Shown one piece after another: positions 61,006 to 64,000 of a stretch of DNA of 64,000 bases (positions are counted from its first letter, which is position 1; the number at the start of each line of letters is the position of its first letter). A model generated the notes under the pieces. The model was given only the letters and a program-made list of their open reading frames with translations. It had not been told where the DNA came from and did not search any database. Made by a program: the position numbers and the translations under genes. The stretch comes from JAVBNU01 sp031551265 (GTDB lineage: Bacteria > Cyanobacteriota > Vampirovibrionia > Gastranaerophilales > Gastranaerophilaceae): NCBI GenBank assembly GCA_031551265.1, contig JAVBNU010000012.1, positions 44,546 to 108,545 of the forward strand, read 5' to 3'.

Positions 61006-61067
61006 AATTAATTGTCTCAACAAATATATTTTAGATTGTAGGCTAGGGTTGCTGCCCCAACATTATG

Positions 61068-61925
61068 CTAAAACTTTTTGTACGAGCCGTTGTGGCGATA
61101 AAAATTTATGTACTGCGACATTTCATCAAGAGCAGTTCGTATTTTTTCTTCTTTGACATGCCCGTCAAAATCAATGTAAAAATTGTATTCTTTTAAATTT
61201 TTCTTGGACGGCCTGGAATCAATGTATGAAAGATTAATATTGTGTTTTTTGAAAATATTTATAACATCAGCCAGTGCGCCTGCAACGTTTTTTGTTGAAA
61301 AAATTATGCTGGTTTTGTCGTTACCCGTTGGCAGCGTATCTTGTTTTGCCAAAACGACAAAGCGCGTACGATTGTTCGGGTCATCGTTAATATTTTCATC
61401 GAGAATATTTAAATTATACATTTCGGCCGCTTTTTTATTCGCAATTGCCGCATAGCTGCTGTCACGGCTTCCCAGTTGTCTTGCAGCTTCGGCTGTTGAA
61501 TTTGCTTCTATCAGGTGCGGCTGAGTGGGAAACTTTTGCGAGATATAGTTTCGACACTGAGCCAGAGCTTGCGGGTGAGAAATTATATTTTTTATATTTT
61601 CAACAGCAATGGGGGTAGTGGCCAAAAGACAATTATTCACAGGCAAAACCAATTCCGCAACAATTTTCAGTCGTTCATCAGTAGCGAAGGTCAAATTGTC
61701 GATAGTTTCACGCACAATGCCCTCAATAGAATTTTCTATCGGCACAATCGCAATTTTATTTTCGTTTTTGTCCGCATAATCAACAATGGCTTTGATTGAG
61801 CGAATATTTGCAGTTTTAAGGTGCGAGAGATTATTTTGCTCCACAAACAATTCTGCAGCCATCTGTGAGTATGTACCCTCAGGCCCTAAATACACCAGTT
61901 CATCTATGTTTTTGAATTCGTTCAT
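61068..61925 (-). CDS. pheA: Prephenate dehydratase
   Basis: 285 aa; phenylpyruvate branch of phenylalanine synthesis. VYLGPEGTYSQMAA start, VPIENSIEGIV, ISHPQALAQCRNY, the catalytic NRTRF (TRF motif), then a C-terminal ACT domain with GALADVINIFKKHNINLSYIDSRP (ESRP motif as DSRP), the phenylalanine-binding regulatory part. No chorismate mutase domain. Start at ATG 61925 with AGGAAG 5 nt upstream; codons further upstream are not protein-like. Confidence 0.95.
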   Translation of the reverse strand: MNEFKNIDELVYLGPEGTYSQMAAELFVEQNNLSHLKTANIRSIKAIVDYADKNENKIAIVPIENSIEGIVRETIDNLTFATDERLKIVAELVLPVNNCLLATTPIAVENIKNIISHPQALAQCRNYISQKFPTQPHLIEANSTAEAARQLGSRDSSYAAIANKKAAEMYNLNILDENINDDPNNRTRFVVLAKQDTLPTGNDKTSIIFSTKNVAGALADVINIFKKHNINLSYIDSRPSKKNLKEYNFYIDFDGHVKEEKIRTALDEMSQYINFYRHNGSYKKF

Positions 61926-62312
61926 CAAATCTTCCTGTGTCGCGATAATTAATATAAAAATTCTACAGAAATAATACATTTATGGCAAGCAAGAAAAACC
62001 CCTCGACTGTCTCGCATATACAATAACTTTTGCGTCATGCTGAAGCGCCATGCATTTGGATGTATTTTAGGCGATTGTGTTCAGGCTTGAGATGTAGGCG
62101 ACAAAGGAGCCGTACATATCAGGATACTTGTACAAGTGCATCTGTCGGATAAACGTAGGCTGTGATCAACAATCCGACAGCCCCTGAACATTAGCGATTA
62201 TAATATATTTCACCAATCACAGTTTCAGGGTGACAAGTATATTAAATTTTATCAGGACAGCCCCAGAAAGTCAGCCTTGATTTTATAGCGAAGCAAGGTG
62301 TAAAATGGAGGA
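61926..62312. other. Intergenic region with a GTCATGCTGA-type repeat
   Basis: No complete gene. Between 62035 and 62235 a region begins GTCATGCTGAAG and ends TTTCAGGGTGACAAG, the terminus type of the element at 21370; internally ATCTGTCGGAT and ATCCGACAG pair. Candidate third kind of MITE. Confidence 0.45.
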
Positions 62313-62343
62313 ATGTTCTACAATTTTTTACGCACTGACATAA
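62305..62343 (+). CDS. Possible 12-codon upstream ORF overlapping the ATPase start
   Basis: ATG 62305 has AAGGTG 4 nt upstream, better placed than the signal for the main gene, and encodes MEECSTIFYALT before a stop inside the main gene. It may control translation of the ATPase, or be fortuitous. Confidence 0.25.
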   Translation: MEECSTIFYALT

Positions 62344-64000
62344 GCTTTGGGCTCACGTTGAATGAAGGTTCGAGTGATATTTTGAGCTTAATAAAAATTG
62401 CCGAAAAGGATAAATCTCTTTTAGAACACCATACTGAATGTATGAACAAATTTTCAGAGTTTTTAAAAGATACGCAGAATTTCTTTGCACTGCAGGGTTT
62501 TATGGGCGCAGGGAAATCAATCCTCTTGAATTATTTCACTCAACTTTTGCAAAAAGAGGTTCTGAGCTTCAAATTCGATTGCAACGAAATTACGTCATTA
62601 GATGATATTTTGCTGAGTTTTAGTAACCAGTTTAAACAGCAGCTCACCGCGCACCAAATCGAACGGCCTAAAATTACGACGGCCGATTTTCGCGAAAAAA
62701 TTAATATTTATCTGAAATCTGTCAAAAACCCCGTTATTATTTTCTTTGATTCGTTTGAGTTTATTTTAGAAGGCACAAGCCGTCTTGAGATTATCAATTT
62801 TATTACTCAGCTAAACAGCCTTTCAAAAATTAAGTTTGTGTTTAGCGCGCGAAGTTTCAACTCTGAATTCATCGAAAAAATCGGAGTCGAAAAGTATGTT
62901 CTGAAACCATTTTCACAGACTGAATTAAAAGAAATTATGCTTGAGCAAAATATGGACACGAACGGAAAAATTTTCGAGGATTTTTATGAACACACGAAGG
63001 GTTATTATCTTTATTTCACGATTTTCTTTGAGTTAACCCGAATTTTTAATATCAGTTATCAAGACTTATTTGCCGAGTTTGAGCGTCGGAAAATACATTT
63101 TGATGAGTTTATTATTTCAAAGTTGCTGTCGCTTGTGCCGCGCAATTATGACGAAATTTTGTGGTATTTAACCGTTTTGCGTGGAACAGCGAACAATGCA
63201 ATGTTGAAAAAATTAGACCTGGTGCATAAAGATGAGTTAGATTATTTGGCTAAAATAGGTATTGTATGCGCCGGTAATGTCGGTTTTTATCTGAAAGATT
63301 ATTTCAAATCAGCGATTGAAAAAGATATTGATAACTACACGAAGCTGAAAATTCACCGCACATTGAGAAATTATTATTCAACACAGCTGCCGTTCAAGCC
63401 TTCAATGCGTGATTTACAGCTTTCACGTGTAACTTTGCGTAAAGAAACAGAATATCATTCAAGCTTTGTGCACCAGCTTGTCAGCAACTTCCCTGAAACC
63501 AAGACAACGAGTTTTAAACCTGATATGCAGTATATAAATTACGAGTGGAAGAGCAAAACAAGCGAAGCGCCACAAGCGCCTGTACCTCAGCACCCGCAGG
63601 AGCAAAGCCAAGCCCCGATTGACAAAATTCATGATGGCGTGCCATTAACGGCTGAGGAAATGGAATTGCTTAATATGAAAAGCGATAATGAAGAGCCGCA
63701 TTTTGCTGATATTTCAGCAGCTGCGTTTGAAGAAATTGCCTACAACACTGAATATCAAGAGCAACAAGCCGCAGAGAACATTGAGGAAAAAGAATTTTCC
63801 ACGAATGATATCTTCTCCAAAGCCGAGGAGTCAGAACAAAATTACAAATACGCTGATGCAATTAATTTCTACAAAATGGCGGCAGATAAGGAAGAAGGCG
63901 ACACAAAATACATCGCAATGACTAAACTTGCACTCAATCAACAAAAAAATAATGAGACTGATGCTGCGCTGCAGACGCTAAATGAGATTTATAATTATTA
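62313..64000 (+). CDS. P-loop ATPase with TPR-like C-terminus, 3'-truncated by window edge
   Basis: At least 562 codons, open to the last base. Walker A GFMGAGKS (near nt 62500), Walker B-like VIIFFDSFEFIL (62732-62767) and a sensor-like KFVFSARS, as in NACHT/STAND or AAA-type ATPases. A winged-helix-like stretch (about 62990-63370) follows, then a disordered Pro/Gln-rich linker and, near the end, a helical unit (NYKYADAINFYKMAADKEEG) like TPR. STAND proteins serve as signalling or defence switches; this architecture fits but is not proof. ATG 62313 follows GGAGGA very closely. DISFG at residues 9-13 may be chance. Confidence 0.75.
   Translation, partial: MFYNFLRTDISFGLTLNEGSSDILSLIKIAEKDKSLLEHHTECMNKFSEFLKDTQNFFALQGFMGAGKSILLNYFTQLLQKEVLSFKFDCNEITSLDDILLSFSNQFKQQLTAHQIERPKITTADFREKINIYLKSVKNPVIIFFDSFEFILEGTSRLEIINFITQLNSLSKIKFVFSARSFNSEFIEKIGVEKYVLKPFSQTELKEIMLEQNMDTNGKIFEDFYEHTKGYYLYFTIFFELTRIFNISYQDLFAEFERRKIHFDEFIISKLLSLVPRNYDEILWYLTVLRGTANNAMLKKLDLVHKDELDYLAKIGIVCAGNVGFYLKDYFKSAIEKDIDNYTKLKIHRTLRNYYSTQLPFKPSMRDLQLSRVTLRKETEYHSSFVHQLVSNFPETKTTSFKPDMQYINYEWKSKTSEAPQAPVPQHPQEQSQAPIDKIHDGVPLTAEEMELLNMKSDNEEPHFADISAAAFEEIAYNTEYQEQQAAENIEEKEFSTNDIFSKAEESEQNYKYADAINFYKMAADKEEGDTKYIAMTKLALNQQKNNETDAALQTLNEIYNY

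Larger units (their letters stand above)
60694..61067. other. Intergenic region with R1 copy B and an R4 cassette
   Basis: No gene. Terminator 60715-60743, repeat R1 copy B 60810-61005, and an R4-like cassette 61038-61062 (GTAGGCTAGGGTTGCTGCCCC...). Confidence 0.6.

Noticed and set aside
62321..62335. DISFG at the N-terminus of the P-loop ATPase as a tenth tag
   Set aside because: It lies at residues 9-13 with no polar leader and runs directly into the domain, so chance is likelier; left out of the count.
1..64000. CRISPR array
   Set aside because: No regularly spaced identical direct repeats were seen; dispersed palindromes are far apart and not arrayed.

Overview
The window is AT-rich bacterial chromosomal DNA with compact operons on both strands. 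I see no tRNA, rRNA, CRISPR array or complete insertion sequence. Signal peptidase II, prepilin-type proteins, a DedA protein, RluD, RuvC and FixC/FixX point to a diderm, non-photosynthetic bacterium. Combined with glycogen genes (GH77, GlgA, GH57) and many unknown proteins carrying short Phe-Gly motifs near the N-terminus, my best guess is a gut lineage of the non-photosynthetic Cyanobacteriota (Melainabacteria/Gastranaerophilales). That placement is inference; a 16S rRNA or ribosomal-protein tree would settle it.

Layout. 1-6.6 kb: glucan metabolism (5'-truncated 4-alpha-glucanotransferase, glycogen synthase) with a PP-loop protein and a secreted phospholipase-D-like protein. 6.6-11.1 kb: operon fixC-fixX-small repeat protein-recJ. 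11.2-20 kb: housekeeping genes (nadD, yqeK, TPR protein, yebC, pilin-like, ruvC, DedA, serS-tmk, ORF6N). 20-30.2 kb: galE, POT transporter, rpsB-tsf, GH57 enzyme, AbrB-like protein, Orn/Lys/Arg decarboxylase. 30.4-36.9 kb: accessory region with tagged unknown proteins (one cysteine-peptidase-like), a TOPRIM protein and a DtxR-type repressor. 36.9-45.6 kb: S10/spc ribosomal-protein cluster on the minus strand, from rpsJ to rplR, where it stops. 45.7-55.4 kb: second accessory region with tagged proteins (kinase-like, amidohydrolase, two unknowns), an AGCS transporter, a Cys/Gly-rich protein and an M48 peptidase operon. 55.6-64 kb: secreted and unknown proteins, the lspA-rluD-lapA operon, pheA and a 3'-truncated P-loop ATPase.

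The most interesting signal is a shared N-terminal signature: a polar, disordered leader of about 12-60 residues followed by a motif of the type [N/S/V]-x-[S/H/T]-F-[G/K/S/L]-[G/A/x], then the folded domain. It occurs in nine proteins here, including glycogen synthase and several effector-like proteins, and is absent from the housekeeping proteins. It may be an undescribed sorting, export or anchoring tag.

Two regulatory observations also stand out. A DtxR-like dyad lies exactly between the -35 and -10 boxes upstream of one tagged gene, two genes away from a DtxR-family repressor. Four genes without a convincing Shine-Dalgarno have TATAAT ending 6-7 nt before the ATG, which is leaderless-mRNA geometry. 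Intergenic regions hold several families of short palindromic dispersed repeats, including two near-identical copies of about 195 bp.
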